A DNA stretch of 61,574 nucleotides. Origin: Lachnospiraceae bacterium (GTDB lineage Bacteria > Bacillota > Clostridia > Lachnospirales > Lachnospiraceae). The stretch covers positions 1-61,574 of the forward strand of contig JAIKYU010000032.1 in the NCBI GenBank assembly GCA_024682835.1, read 5' to 3'. Numbering within the stretch: position 1 is the first letter of the stretch; each line of letters opens with the position of its first letter. Of the stretch, positions 28,160 through 37,304 are shown in pieces. The position numbers and the translations under genes were made by a program. Below the pieces are notes generated by a model, which had not been told where the DNA came from, searched no databases, and saw only the letters and a program-made list of their open reading frames with translations.

Positions 28160-28978
28160 CTACCACCCCATATCCTGCAGGAAACTCTTGAGCTTCGCGT
28201 GACGTTCTCTGGCTTCTTCCAGCCTCGGATTTCGCTCATCCTTATAATCCCCCGCATAGGGTCCGAGCTCCACCTCATCACTGATCACCCCATCAGCGAG
28301 ATAGATGATCCGGTTGCCTCTCTCGGCCGCCTTGATCGTGTGCGTGACCATGACGATGCTCTGGCCCTCCTGGTTGAGATCGGACAAGATATCAAGCACA
28401 TTTTCCGTGTTCTGCGAATTCAACGCACCCGTGGGCTCATCCGCGTAGAGAACCTCCGGGCTGTTGATGACACCGCGCACCACGGCCACGCGCTGCTGCT
28501 GTCCTCCGGAGAGCTGCGAGGGAAATTTCCGAAAGTCCTCCTCACCGATCTCGACATGGTTAAGCAGCTCCTTTGCCTTTTTCGCCAGGGCCTTCCTGTC
28601 GCTATTCTTAAGCAGTCCGCACACCATGACATTGTCCAGCGCGCTCATACTGTCATTTAAGTAGTTCTGCTGAAAGACAAAGCCCACACGGTCCCTGCGA
28701 AAAACAGCCAGCTTATCGTTGCTGTAGGACGAAATCTCCGTTTCCTTCGCCCCGTCACCGTCCGTATGGTAGGTGACGGTTCCCATGCTCGGCCGGTCCA
28801 TGCCGGAGAGCGCGTACAGGAGCGTGCTCTTGCCGGAGCCGGAATTGCCCATGATAACCGTAAAATCGCCCCTGTAGATGGAAAGATTTAAGTTTTTCAA
28901 CACATGCTGCTGGATGGATCCGTTGGAAAAGGTCTTTGACAGATCCTTCGCAGTCAGGATGATCTCCTTTTCGCTCAT
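28160..28978 (-). CDS. ABC transporter ATP-binding protein (MacB/LolD type)
   Basis: 272 residues. Walker A GNSGSGKST, Q-loop FVFQQNYL, signature LSGGQQQR, Walker B VLYADEPTGAL and the switch His in VMVTHTIKAAE are all present. The C-terminal extension of about 40 charged residues is longer than usual. The start overlaps the stop of the MFP gene by 4 nt. It energises the FtsX-type permease encoded 5 nt downstream. Confidence 0.93.
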   Translation of the reverse strand: MSEKEIILTAKDLSKTFSNGSIQQHVLKNLNLSIYRGDFTVIMGNSGSGKSTLLYALSGMDRPSMGTVTYHTDGDGAKETEISSYSNDKLAVFRRDRVGFVFQQNYLNDSMSALDNVMVCGLLKNSDRKALAKKAKELLNHVEIGEEDFRKFPSQLSGGQQQRVAVVRGVINSPEVLYADEPTGALNSQNTENVLDILSDLNQEGQSIVMVTHTIKAAERGNRIIYLADGVISDEVELGPYAGDYKDERNPRLEEARERHAKLKSFLQDMGW

Positions 28979-30363
28979 TTATCGTTCACCTTGATCGCCA
29001 TCCCATCGGCGAGCTCCTGCGTGTCATTCCACACCACCCGGTCGCCCTCCGAAAGACCGGCGCTGATCTCCACCCTGTCATCATTCCGGATGCCGCACTC
29101 CACAGGCACTCTGATCGCCTTGCCATCCCTTTCCAGGAATACGTAGGTTCCCTCCTCCTCTTCGGAAAGTGCTTCAAGCGGGATGGTGAGGATTCCGGAG
29201 AGATTGGCCGTCTGCACTTTGGACTTGGCTTCGATCCCCAGGATGATCCCGTCGTCCGGCGCATCCAGGGTGATCTCCACCCCCACGCCGACACCGGAGC
29301 CGGACTCTCTCGTCATCCGCTCGATTCTGGTGACCCTGCCGTCATAGGATCTGTTCTTGATACTCACAGTCGCCTGCTGTCCCTCCTCAATATGGATGAT
29401 ATCATAGCGGTTCACATTGGAGCGGATCACAATATCCTCCATCGAGGCCAGGGTCAGCAGCTTCGTTCCGCGGCCCACATCGCTCCCCTTCGGCGTGTCA
29501 ATCACGGTCACCACACCGTCGAAATCGGCGCGGATGCCCTTCTTTGCCTCCTCATACTTCCCGATCAGCTCGCTGCTCTTTAATTCATTGGCCGTCTTCA
29601 CCGCCTCCAGCTGCTCCTTGGCCCCGTCCGTCATGATCCCAAGCATCGTGCCGGCCTTCTGACTCGACATCTCCGCCCGCTGCTGCTGAAAGGCCGCCAG
29701 CTGATCATTCAGCGCGTTCAGTTCCTCCTGCATCCGGACAATATCTTTATCATACTGCTGATTGTATGCATTTGTCTGGATGAGCTTCTGCAGATTCTCA
29801 TATTCTTCCGAAGTCGGATTGTCGGCCCAGTCAATGAGTGAGATCTGAAGCTTTGCCCCCTCATCGGCAATCGCCGCCTTCTTTTCAAGCAGGCTGTTCT
29901 GCTTCTGAGTGATGGCGGTCTGTGTGTCCGTGATCTGCTGATCAAGCGTCTGGAGATTCTTTGTCGCCTGTCCGTAGAGGCTTGCCGTCCGGTTCCCGGC
30001 CTGGATCGAGTTGTTGTAGCTGCCCAGATCCGCTTCCGCTGAAAGCTTTGCCAGTGTGATCTGCCGGTCCAGTTCCTCCGTGTCATAGGAAAGGATGAGC
30101 GTCCCCTTTTTCACGAAGTCGCCCTCCTTCACATGGACATCCGCGATCCGCCCTTCCACCCCGGCGAAGTACTGCTTTTCCTTATTGGTGACCACATTGC
30201 CGTTGATCTCCATGATGCTGGCCAGTCCGCCTCTTTCCACAGCGCAGACATTGACCGTCGTCGCAGCCGCCGCATCCATCGAGATCCTGCCGATCGCAAC
30301 CAGCACCGTCAGCACCACGCCGGTCACGACAATCCTCTTCCTGTTCCTTAAGAATCCCTCCAT
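28975..30363 (-). CDS. HlyD/MFP-type efflux periplasmic adaptor subunit
   Basis: 462 residues with a signal anchor (about 8-28), a biotinyl-lipoyl-like half motif near the N-terminus (VEGRIADVHVKEGDFVKKG), a long coiled-coil hairpin (about 95-260) and a matching C-terminal lipoyl/beta-barrel portion (DFDGVVTVIDTPKGSDVGRG; KAIRVPVECG). It is the adaptor of a MacA-like tripartite-style exporter; in a Gram-positive it would reach into the wall. First gene of the five-gene operon MFP-ATPase-permease-regulator-kinase. Confidence 0.9.
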   Translation of the reverse strand: MEGFLRNRKRIVVTGVVLTVLVAIGRISMDAAAATTVNVCAVERGGLASIMEINGNVVTNKEKQYFAGVEGRIADVHVKEGDFVKKGTLILSYDTEELDRQITLAKLSAEADLGSYNNSIQAGNRTASLYGQATKNLQTLDQQITDTQTAITQKQNSLLEKKAAIADEGAKLQISLIDWADNPTSEEYENLQKLIQTNAYNQQYDKDIVRMQEELNALNDQLAAFQQQRAEMSSQKAGTMLGIMTDGAKEQLEAVKTANELKSSELIGKYEEAKKGIRADFDGVVTVIDTPKGSDVGRGTKLLTLASMEDIVIRSNVNRYDIIHIEEGQQATVSIKNRSYDGRVTRIERMTRESGSGVGVGVEITLDAPDDGIILGIEAKSKVQTANLSGILTIPLEALSEEEEGTYVFLERDGKAIRVPVECGIRNDDRVEISAGLSEGDRVVWNDTQELADGMAIKVNDK

Positions 30364-30446
30364 CGCTGTTTTCCTCTCTCCCGGTGAATCAAAAAAGACT
30401 TACGTCCGTTTGCCGTTGATGATACTTTACAGCAGCAGGTCACGAA

Positions 30447-30480
30447 AGTCTTGAACTGACCCTTGTAAGAGTCTTAACTG
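30447..30480 (-). promoter_or_regulatory. Direct-repeat operator upstream of the efflux operon
   Basis: On the minus strand CAGTTAAGACT and CAGTTCAAGACT occur as tandem copies, start points about 22-23 nt apart, which is two helical turns. This is the usual arrangement for dimers of OmpR-family regulators. They lie about 85-115 nt before the MFP start and just upstream of a plausible -10 (TAAAGT). The local response regulator is the expected binder. Confidence 0.5.
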
Positions 30481-30646
30481 TTTCTTAAATACACGTTATT
30501 GGATCAGCGATCCAGCTGCCGACGATCAGGATCGCAGTTTGCCCTCATAGAAAACCATGCGGCATTTCTGAATGAGTATCAGCGTTTTCAGGAGCCGCTG
30601 TCGGCGGTTCTTGATTCGGAATCAGCTTCCCTGACCGGGTTCCCGA

Positions 30647-31588
30647 TCAGGTTGATTTCCCATAGTCAAAGCGCCCGTCGTTCTTTTCCTCAAGCGCCTT
30701 GATGAAATGATAGGCGTAGGTGCAGCAGGGGACGGGCACACCGGCCTCCGCCGCGATCTTTATCAGCACACCGAGAAACATTTCCACCTCCGTGTGGCGG
30801 TGTGCATCCAGATCCTGAAGGGTAGAGAATCTTGCGCTCTTGTCCACGGTCTGCCAGGCAGCTGCCGCATTGCCTGCCATCGGGGGAATCCTTATTCCTT
30901 TTGCCTGTGCCACCGCGTGCACCTCGGCATCCATCACATCCCTGAGATATGCGACATGCGCACTGTCCTCATAGGCTCCGTACCCCACGCCCAGCATGGC
31001 CTGCGGCAGATTTCTGCTGATGTTGCTCGCAAATTTGTTCCAGATCTCCCCGGGCATATCCGGCACAAAGTTGCAGCGGACGCCCGACCCGGCAAACAGT
31101 TCCTCGACCGCAAGCACACGTTCCGTCTTTTCACGCACATCCTTCTCACCAAAAAACAGTCCGGCTGTCCCCATCGGATCAAAGAGGATCTCCCCTCCGT
31201 CCCGCCAGGACTGTATCCGCATGATGGAGTACAGCATATGCTCCGGTCCTGCTGCCGCGCCGACGATCTCCTCACTGTCGATCCCGTTAAGCAGCGACAG
31301 GATGATCGTCTGCTCCGTCGTGATCTCCGCCGCCATGCGGGCTGCCTCATGGATCGCATCATACTTGACGGCGATCAGGATCAGATCCGCGCCGCGCGCT
31401 TCCTGCGGGGTCTCCACAACGGGAAAAAGTGTCCGGCCGTTGATCATAAGTCCCTGCTTCTGAAGGCGTGATCGCCGCCCCCCCTCGGCGATCACGGAAA
31501 ACGATATACCCTCCTTCCGCATAAGTCCTTCCACGAAATAGGCACCCACCGCCCCTGCTCCGATCAGGACTGCTTTTGTAATCTTCAT
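30647..31588 (-). CDS. panE: 2-dehydropantoate 2-reductase (ketopantoate reductase, PanE-like)
   Basis: 313 residues. Rossmann NADPH site GAGAVGAYFVEGL at the N-terminus, NGIDSEEIV and NKFASNISRN in the catalytic region, and a helical C-terminal ApbA_C domain. It reduces 2-dehydropantoate to pantoate for coenzyme A synthesis, though many paralogues act on other 2-oxo acids, so the substrate is probable rather than certain. A clear AGGGAGGAAAAG precedes the ATG. It is a single-gene unit between the efflux operon and the ArsR regulator gene. Confidence 0.82.
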   Translation of the reverse strand: MKITKAVLIGAGAVGAYFVEGLMRKEGISFSVIAEGGRRSRLQKQGLMINGRTLFPVVETPQEARGADLILIAVKYDAIHEAARMAAEITTEQTIILSLLNGIDSEEIVGAAAGPEHMLYSIMRIQSWRDGGEILFDPMGTAGLFFGEKDVREKTERVLAVEELFAGSGVRCNFVPDMPGEIWNKFASNISRNLPQAMLGVGYGAYEDSAHVAYLRDVMDAEVHAVAQAKGIRIPPMAGNAAAAWQTVDKSARFSTLQDLDAHRHTEVEMFLGVLIKIAAEAGVPVPCCTYAYHFIKALEEKNDGRFDYGKST

Positions 31589-31737
31589 CTTTTCCTCCCT
31601 GACAGTGTCTTTCCGGGTTTATCAGTGATACACTTATATCACATCCGCATCATCTTTTCATGTTGATTTATTGCGTAAAAGCGCGAGCCGGGCGTACACG
31701 CTGCATCCATTGTTCTCTGTTGCTTCAGAGTTTCGTA

Positions 31738-32661
31738 TCAAATGTCCTTCGGGCTGTAGCTGATGCGCACATCGATATCCTGCCTGTAGTTGCCGAAATT
31801 TTTGCCGAAGATCGTCAGACCGCCGATATGCTCGGCATTATCCGGAACCGAAATCCTGAAGCGTGCCGGCGCGTCGGCTGTAAAACCGAATTCATCGATG
31901 GTGACTTCGGAGATCTGAAGGCCGTCCATAAAGGTGCCCCGGTGGTTGATGGTCAGCATCTTCAGCAGACCATACTGATTCCAGTTGGGATACCACCAAT
32001 CCGGAGTGAACATGCCGCGTACATCACCGAAATCGCCCGGAGAGAGCCAGCTCCCCAGCAACGTGTCATTGAGATGGAAATAAATGTCCGAAGGCCAGAC
32101 GCCGTTAATCCCGGGCGCCTCGGAGCTGAGCTCAGCGGAAATACAGATCTCGTCGATCTGTTGCGAGGCGGGGACAAAATTTGGAATCTGATACTCCACA
32201 AATCCTCTCGTAAACCACAAAATGTCGGCGTCGAACCTTTCCGGATGTGCAAAATAGCGTGCATCGTCCACTTCGCCGATCAGATGCGTCGCCGTCGCCA
32301 GCCCGCAGGTGGGGTAAATGTCGTAATCGCTGTAACGGCCGACCTTGATGGTGGCAGTGTAGACATTCTGATCGGAGAACTCCCGCTTCAGATCAATCAG
32401 GATGCGGTCGAGATGGACCGAGCAGATCTTCTGATTGCCGTGTCCGGCTGCCGTATCCGAGGAGATCGCGACGACACCGCTTTCCTCTAGTTGCCGGATG
32501 TGACCGGTCAGCGCGCCGTTGGTGATCCCCAGGCGTCCCGCCAGTTCATTCATGCTCATACTTCCCTCCTGCGTGAGGATACGCACGATATCCACACGCA
32601 TCTCGGACCCCAGCGCCTTAAAGAGCTTCAAGCCTTCTTCCAATGATCTGATATGCAGCAT
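31738..32661 (-). CDS. ArsR-type HTH regulator with C-terminal ligand domain, regulator of the arabinan ABC/GH43 operon
   Basis: 307 residues. Residues about 5-85 form a winged-helix ArsR domain (FKALGSEMRVDIVRIL; MSMNELAGRLGITNGALTGH). The remaining about 210 residues form a beta-rich domain with many Trp/Tyr, resembling a carbohydrate-binding jelly-roll; a sugar-sensing role is inferred. It is divergent from the arabino-oligosaccharide transporter operon, with two TTTAG-N6-CTRAA inverted repeats between, one in its own promoter region and one upstream of the transporter promoter. Confidence 0.82.
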   Translation of the reverse strand: MLHIRSLEEGLKLFKALGSEMRVDIVRILTQEGSMSMNELAGRLGITNGALTGHIRQLEESGVVAISSDTAAGHGNQKICSVHLDRILIDLKREFSDQNVYTATIKVGRYSDYDIYPTCGLATATHLIGEVDDARYFAHPERFDADILWFTRGFVEYQIPNFVPASQQIDEICISAELSSEAPGINGVWPSDIYFHLNDTLLGSWLSPGDFGDVRGMFTPDWWYPNWNQYGLLKMLTINHRGTFMDGLQISEVTIDEFGFTADAPARFRISVPDNAEHIGGLTIFGKNFGNYRQDIDVRISYSPKDI

Positions 32662-32681
32662 CCCGAGCCTCCGTAAAATAT

Positions 32682-32697
32682 TTTAGTATAAACTGAA
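32682..32697. promoter_or_regulatory. Operator 1 of the ArsR-type regulator
   Basis: TTTAG-TATAAA-CTGAA, an imperfect inverted repeat 20 nt before the regulator start, suited to autoregulation. It matches operator 2 in half-sites and spacing. Confidence 0.5.
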
Positions 32698-32763
32698 TTA
32701 TAAGCGTGTCTGTTCACATTTTCAAGGACAAATCCCAGAAAGATGCCATAATTTATTTTATAA

Positions 32764-32779
32764 TTTAGTAAATTCTAAA
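32764..32779. promoter_or_regulatory. Operator 2 of the ArsR-type regulator
   Basis: TTTAG-TAAATT-CTAAA, a perfect inverted repeat 28 nt upstream of the -35 of the transporter promoter, a typical activator position. An extra half-site CTAAA lies at 32795-32799. Confidence 0.55.
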
Positions 32780-32806
32780 ATATATCATTTTTTTCTAAAA
32801 TAAATA

Positions 32807-32835
32807 TTGACTTTCAGATTATCGCACCTTAAAAT
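32807..32835 (+). promoter_or_regulatory. Promoter of the arabinan uptake and degradation operon
   Basis: TTGACT (32807-32812), 17 nt spacer, TAAAAT (32830-32835), 55 nt before the substrate-binding protein ATG. Confidence 0.7.
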
Positions 32836-32890
32836 GGGAGACAGGTTCCATTCCACACATAGTTTTCTGATTCACAGGAGGGCAAAACAG

Positions 32891-34381
32891 ATGAAAAAGA
32901 AGCTATTATCCACTCTGATGGCGGCGGCAGTCGGCGTTTCCATGCTGGCGGGCTGTGCCACAACCACGACCGACACGCCCGCGGCGGCATCCGACGCAGG
33001 CGCGGCACCTCAGCAGACCGAGGCTCCTGCTGAACCCACGGCAGAGTCCGAGGGCAGTTCCACCGAGACCATGACCGGGACCGGTGAAGAGACGCTCCAT
33101 GTATTCCTGTACATGCAGGAGCATGAGAAGGATATCTATCAGAAACTGATCGACGAATTTGTGCAGGAACACAACGATCAGATCAAGGAGGTGGTTTTCG
33201 AGGTCACCACGCAGGATGAATACAATCAGAAGATGACCGCCAATCTGGTAGCCGGCGATCTGCCCGATGTCTTCTATGTCGGTCCCGCATCCGTTCGCCA
33301 GTATGTGGACAACGGCTACATTCAGCCGCTTGACAAATATGTTGACGAAGCCACGATCAAGAGCATCTGGGGCACCACGCAGGAGATCTACCGCTATGAC
33401 GGCAGCAAGATCGGTTCCGGCAGCCTCTATGCGTTCCCCAAGGATCTGTCCTGCTTCGCTTTTGCCTATAACCAGGATCTGTTCGACGAGGCGGGAATCC
33501 CCTATCCCGACCCGGAGAAGCCCTATACTTATGAAGAGTTCGTCGAGGTCTGCAAACAGCTGACCAAGGACAAAGACGGCGATGGCGAGGTTGATCAATG
33601 GGGCGTTGCCTGTGCCGATCAGTGGGGCATGACGCCCATCCTCTATTCCAATGGCGTCAAATTCCTCAACGACGACATGACCAAAGTCAATGTCACAAAC
33701 AACCCGCAGCTCACCGAGGCGCTCACCTACTACACGGACCTTACCAAAAACGGATTGACTCCCACTGTCGATCAGGACACTGCTCTCGGCGGTTATCAGA
33801 GATGGCTCGACGGTCAGATCGGTTTCTATGCCTGCGGTACCTGGGATGTGGCGGCGTTCATGGATCCCAACACCTTCCCTTATAAGTGGAACCTCTGCGG
33901 TTGGCCGGTAGGTCCCAGCGGTGATGGTCGTTCCCACACCTGGATGGGTTCCGTCGGTTACACTGTCTCCTCAACCACGAAGTTCCCCGATCTTGCCGCA
34001 CAGCTTGCAGCCAAGCTCTCCACCGATGCGGACGGTCAGCGCGCAGTGTCCGGCATCTCCACAGGTGCATCGATCCAGCTGCCCAACATTGCAGATCTGG
34101 CTTACGGCGAGTTTAAGGATGCGGTCAAGAGCGGCAAGGTGCCTTACGCTTCCAATGTGGATGTCATCTTCGGTTACTTCGACAACAACGACCACTATGC
34201 GGCGGCGCTGCAGGAGACCGACTACACCTACAACTCCGAGTGGTTTACACCGTTCTGGTCCGGCGTCTTCAACATCAAGAATGGCGATATCTCCGTCGAA
34301 GACTTCTTAAAACAGGTGGAGCCCGAAATGCAGTCTCTGCTCGATGAAGCGATCGAACTGCAGAACTCTACCACCAACTGA
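32891..34381 (+). CDS. Sugar ABC transporter substrate-binding lipoprotein (CUT1 family)
   Basis: 496 residues with lipoprotein signal (MKKKLLSTLMAAA...LAGC, Cys at 22), a Thr/Ala/Glu-rich linker (about 23-70) and a family-1 extracellular solute-binding fold (TANLVAGDLPDVFYV, WGVACADQWG, DGQIGFYACGTWDVA). It captures an oligosaccharide outside the cell, probably an arabino-oligosaccharide given the two GH43 genes downstream. CAGGAGGG precedes the ATG. A hairpin after the stop likely allows excess expression relative to the permeases. Confidence 0.93.
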   Translation: MKKKLLSTLMAAAVGVSMLAGCATTTTDTPAAASDAGAAPQQTEAPAEPTAESEGSSTETMTGTGEETLHVFLYMQEHEKDIYQKLIDEFVQEHNDQIKEVVFEVTTQDEYNQKMTANLVAGDLPDVFYVGPASVRQYVDNGYIQPLDKYVDEATIKSIWGTTQEIYRYDGSKIGSGSLYAFPKDLSCFAFAYNQDLFDEAGIPYPDPEKPYTYEEFVEVCKQLTKDKDGDGEVDQWGVACADQWGMTPILYSNGVKFLNDDMTKVNVTNNPQLTEALTYYTDLTKNGLTPTVDQDTALGGYQRWLDGQIGFYACGTWDVAAFMDPNTFPYKWNLCGWPVGPSGDGRSHTWMGSVGYTVSSTTKFPDLAAQLAAKLSTDADGQRAVSGISTGASIQLPNIADLAYGEFKDAVKSGKVPYASNVDVIFGYFDNNDHYAAALQETDYTYNSEWFTPFWSGVFNIKNGDISVEDFLKQVEPEMQSLLDEAIELQNSTTN

Positions 34382-34394
34382 TTACCGGCAAACC

Positions 34395-34425
34395 GGAGCC
34401 CCTCCGCACAGAGGGGCTCCTTTCT
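34395..34425 (+). terminator. Intra-operon attenuating hairpin after the binding-protein gene
   Basis: GGAGCCCCTC pairs with GAGGGGCTCC around CGCACA, followed by TTTCT. The short U-tract suggests partial termination or 3'-end protection, commonly used to make more binding protein than permease. Confidence 0.65.
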
Positions 34426-34450
34426 CCCGACAAACCGGCGGGACAGGGGG

Positions 34451-35377
34451 ATGATGAATATGGCAGGGAAAAAGGTCAAGACGCGGATGTCCGCGATGGC
34501 AAAACGGGAGGAGCGCTGGGCATGGTTGTTTATTGCCGCTCCGTTCGTCGGTTTTATGCTGTTCATGGCATATCCAATCGTATTTGCCGTGATTGCCAGC
34601 ACGAGCAAATGGACGGGACTCAACTCCTTATGGGGCAATATCGTCGGTCTGGGGAATTACGTCAAAATTCTGCATGATACCAGGTTCTGGAAAGCGATGG
34701 GGACAACGGTGATCTACATGATCGGGATTCCGATCGGCATGATCCTGGGTGTACTTATCGCCATGGGCTTAAACCGCGGCATTCCCGGCAAACGTGTCCT
34801 CACCACGATGTACTATGTCCCGGTAGTCTCATCACTGGTAGCGGTCTCCATCCTTTGGGCCTGGGTCTTCAATTATGACTACGGGCTGTTCAACGGAATC
34901 TGGAAAGCCCTGACCGGCATGCACGGCCCGAACTGGCTCGGCAACGAGCATATGGTCAAGGTCTCAATGATCATCTTCATGGTCTGGAAAGGCCTGGGCA
35001 GTTCCATCATTCTTTACCTTGCGGGTCTTCAGAATATTCCGCGTGATTACTACGAAGCAGCAATGATCGATGGCGCTGGCAGCTGGGCAAAATTTGCCAA
35101 CATCACCTTTCCGTTACTGTCGCCCGTCACATTCTACATTCTGATCACCTCAATGATCGGCGGTTTCCAGGTCTTTGTCGAGGTACAGGTCATGACCAAC
35201 GCCGGAGGTCCCAATTACAGCGCGGCCACTGTCGTCTATTATCTCTATGAAAAAGCATTCACCAACGGACAGTTGGGTTACGGCAGCGCCGTCGCCGTCA
35301 TCCTGGCTATCATCATCTTCATTATCACTGCCATCAATTTCTGGGGTCAGGATAAGTGGGTCAAGACGATCGATTGA
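34451..35377 (+). CDS. Sugar ABC transporter permease 1 (CUT1, MalF-type)
   Basis: 308 residues, six membrane helices, with the EAA loop motif EAAMIDGAGSWAKFANITFP for contact with the ATPase. The start is uncertain among ATGs at 34451, 34454 and 34460; AGGGGG lies directly before the first, and its spacing favours 34460. No ATPase gene is in the operon, so a shared MsmX-type ATPase encoded elsewhere is expected. Confidence 0.93.
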   Translation: MMNMAGKKVKTRMSAMAKREERWAWLFIAAPFVGFMLFMAYPIVFAVIASTSKWTGLNSLWGNIVGLGNYVKILHDTRFWKAMGTTVIYMIGIPIGMILGVLIAMGLNRGIPGKRVLTTMYYVPVVSSLVAVSILWAWVFNYDYGLFNGIWKALTGMHGPNWLGNEHMVKVSMIIFMVWKGLGSSIILYLAGLQNIPRDYYEAAMIDGAGSWAKFANITFPLLSPVTFYILITSMIGGFQVFVEVQVMTNAGGPNYSAATVVYYLYEKAFTNGQLGYGSAVAVILAIIIFIITAINFWGQDKWVKTID

Positions 35378-35388
35378 GAGGGAGGTGC

Positions 35389-36270
35389 ATGATGGCAAAG
35401 ATCAACAATAAAAAGGATTATCAGTCGAGCACCGTCCGTTCTCCCAGGGAGCGAGCGGCCGATGGACTCATATTTGTACTGCTGGCACTTTTTGCATTCA
35501 CCATGGTCTTCCCGCTCATCTACATGGTGGCAACCTCGTTCATGACCAAGAACCAGATCCTCTCGGGCAAGCTCACGATCTTCCCGGATCCGATCCTCAT
35601 CGGCAAGTACTCCGAGGTCATGAAGAAGGGACAGTTCATCTCCGGCATCATCAATACGGTTATCGTGGAGATCCCCGTGCTGTTCTTCGGCGGGTTCACC
35701 TCCTCGCTGGCGGCTTTCGCCTTTGCAAAGATGAATTTTCGCGGGAAAAATGCGTTGTTCCTGGCGTTGCTCGCGACGATCATGATCCCCTTTGCGGTTG
35801 TCATGATCCCGCAATATGTGCTTTTCACCAGACTGCACTGGACGAATTCCCTGCTGCCCCTCATTGTGCCCGGATGCTTCGGCAACGTAAGCATGATCTT
35901 CTTTCTCCGGCAGAATCTCTACAGCATTCCGACTGAGCTCATGGATGCTGCCAAGATCGACGGTTGCAACTACTTCGGGATCTATGCCCGGATCTTTCTG
36001 CCGCTCATGAAAGGCGCCCTCGGCACACAGCTCATGTTGTGGTTCATGGGGATATGGAATGACTATCTCGCACCGACAATCTTTTTACGCAGTGAGAAGT
36101 ACTGGACGCTGCAGGTCGTCATCCGTTCATTCAATCACTACTACGCGATCCAGAGCGACTATGCGCTGATCATGGCCGCCTCCGTCATAGCCATGCTGCC
36201 GACGCTGGTGCTGTTCTTCCTGTTCCAGCGCGTCATCATCGAGTCGATCGCGATCAGCGGGATCAAGTGA
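35389..36270 (+). CDS. Sugar ABC transporter permease 2 (CUT1, MalG-type)
   Basis: 293 residues, six membrane helices, with the EAA-like loop LMDAAKIDGCNYFGIYARIFLP (shortened in practice to the AAKIDG core). GGGAGGTGC precedes the tandem ATGATG at 35389. It starts 11 nt after the first permease gene. It pairs with it to form the channel. Confidence 0.92.
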   Translation: MMAKINNKKDYQSSTVRSPRERAADGLIFVLLALFAFTMVFPLIYMVATSFMTKNQILSGKLTIFPDPILIGKYSEVMKKGQFISGIINTVIVEIPVLFFGGFTSSLAAFAFAKMNFRGKNALFLALLATIMIPFAVVMIPQYVLFTRLHWTNSLLPLIVPGCFGNVSMIFFLRQNLYSIPTELMDAAKIDGCNYFGIYARIFLPLMKGALGTQLMLWFMGIWNDYLAPTIFLRSEKYWTLQVVIRSFNHYYAIQSDYALIMAASVIAMLPTLVLFFLFQRVIIESIAISGIK

Positions 36271-36295
36271 ACGCACAGGACAAGGAGTGTATCGC

Positions 36296-37279
36296 ATGAC
36301 AGAACAGGCCAGAAACGGAATACTCACAGATTACAACAGACCTTTTATCGAGCAGAGAGCAGATCCATATATTCTGCACGCTCCAGACGGAAGCTACTAT
36401 TTTACCGCATCAGTCCCGGCCTATGACCGGATCGTCCTGCGGCACACCGGCGACCTCTACAGTCTTGCCGACGCACCGGATCAGACCATCTGGCGAAAGC
36501 ATGAAACGGGTGATATGAGCCTTCACATCTGGGCACCCGAGCTGCATCTGATCGACGGGCACTGGTACATCTACTACGCCTCATCCAGACAGGACGACAT
36601 CTGGCATCTGCGCCCTTATGTCCTGGAATGCACAGGGACTGACCCGATGCAGGATCCCTGGATCGAGCGTGGCCGGATGCAATGCGCACCGGAGGACATC
36701 TACTCGTTCCGGGCGTTCTCTTTGGACGCGACGACCTTTGTGGCGGGCGGCACACGCTATTTCGTCTGGGCAGAAAAAGTGTCCGTCGGAATTCAGATCT
36801 CCAATCTTTACATTGCGCGCATGGCGTCTCCGACACAGCTATCCACAGCCCAGGTCCTTCTCACAACGCCGGATTATGACTGGGAGCGCACCGGCATCTG
36901 GGTCAACGAGGGGCCGGCCGCTTTGATCAGAAACGGGAGAATCTTCCTCACCTATTCTGCAAGTTCCACCGGCAAAGAGTATTGCATGGGCATGCTCACA
37001 GCGGACGAGACAGCGGACCTTACGGATCCGGCCAACTGGGAGAAATCACGCCGGCCTGTCCTTTCCTCCGACCGTGAAAAAGGCTTCTTCGGACCAGGGC
37101 ACAACAGTTTCACGACTCTTTCCGACGGACGCGATGTCTGCGTCTTCCACTCCCGCACATACGCCGAGATCGAAGGGGATCCGCTCTATGATCCCAATCG
37201 CCATACGATGCTGATGGAAGTAAAATGGGACGCGGCGGGACGGCCGGTCTTCTCCTATGAAAATATGCTGCATGCGTAA
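36296..37279 (+). CDS. Intracellular GH43 family glycoside hydrolase
   Basis: 327 residues, no signal peptide, a single five-bladed propeller catalytic domain. The three family acidic residues are readable: base Asp in RADPYIL, pKa modulator in WAPELHL and acid Glu in NEGPAAL. Likely an alpha-L-arabinofuranosidase or related exo-enzyme acting on oligosaccharides after import. The ATG at 36296 has AAGGAGTG upstream. It ends by overlapping or abutting the next gene. Confidence 0.85.
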   Translation: MTEQARNGILTDYNRPFIEQRADPYILHAPDGSYYFTASVPAYDRIVLRHTGDLYSLADAPDQTIWRKHETGDMSLHIWAPELHLIDGHWYIYYASSRQDDIWHLRPYVLECTGTDPMQDPWIERGRMQCAPEDIYSFRAFSLDATTFVAGGTRYFVWAEKVSVGIQISNLYIARMASPTQLSTAQVLLTTPDYDWERTGIWVNEGPAALIRNGRIFLTYSASSTGKEYCMGMLTADETADLTDPANWEKSRRPVLSSDREKGFFGPGHNSFTTLSDGRDVCVFHSRTYAEIEGDPLYDPNRHTMLMEVKWDAAGRPVFSYENMLHA

Positions 37280-37304
37280 ATTCCCTGCACATCAAGGCCA
37301 AATG

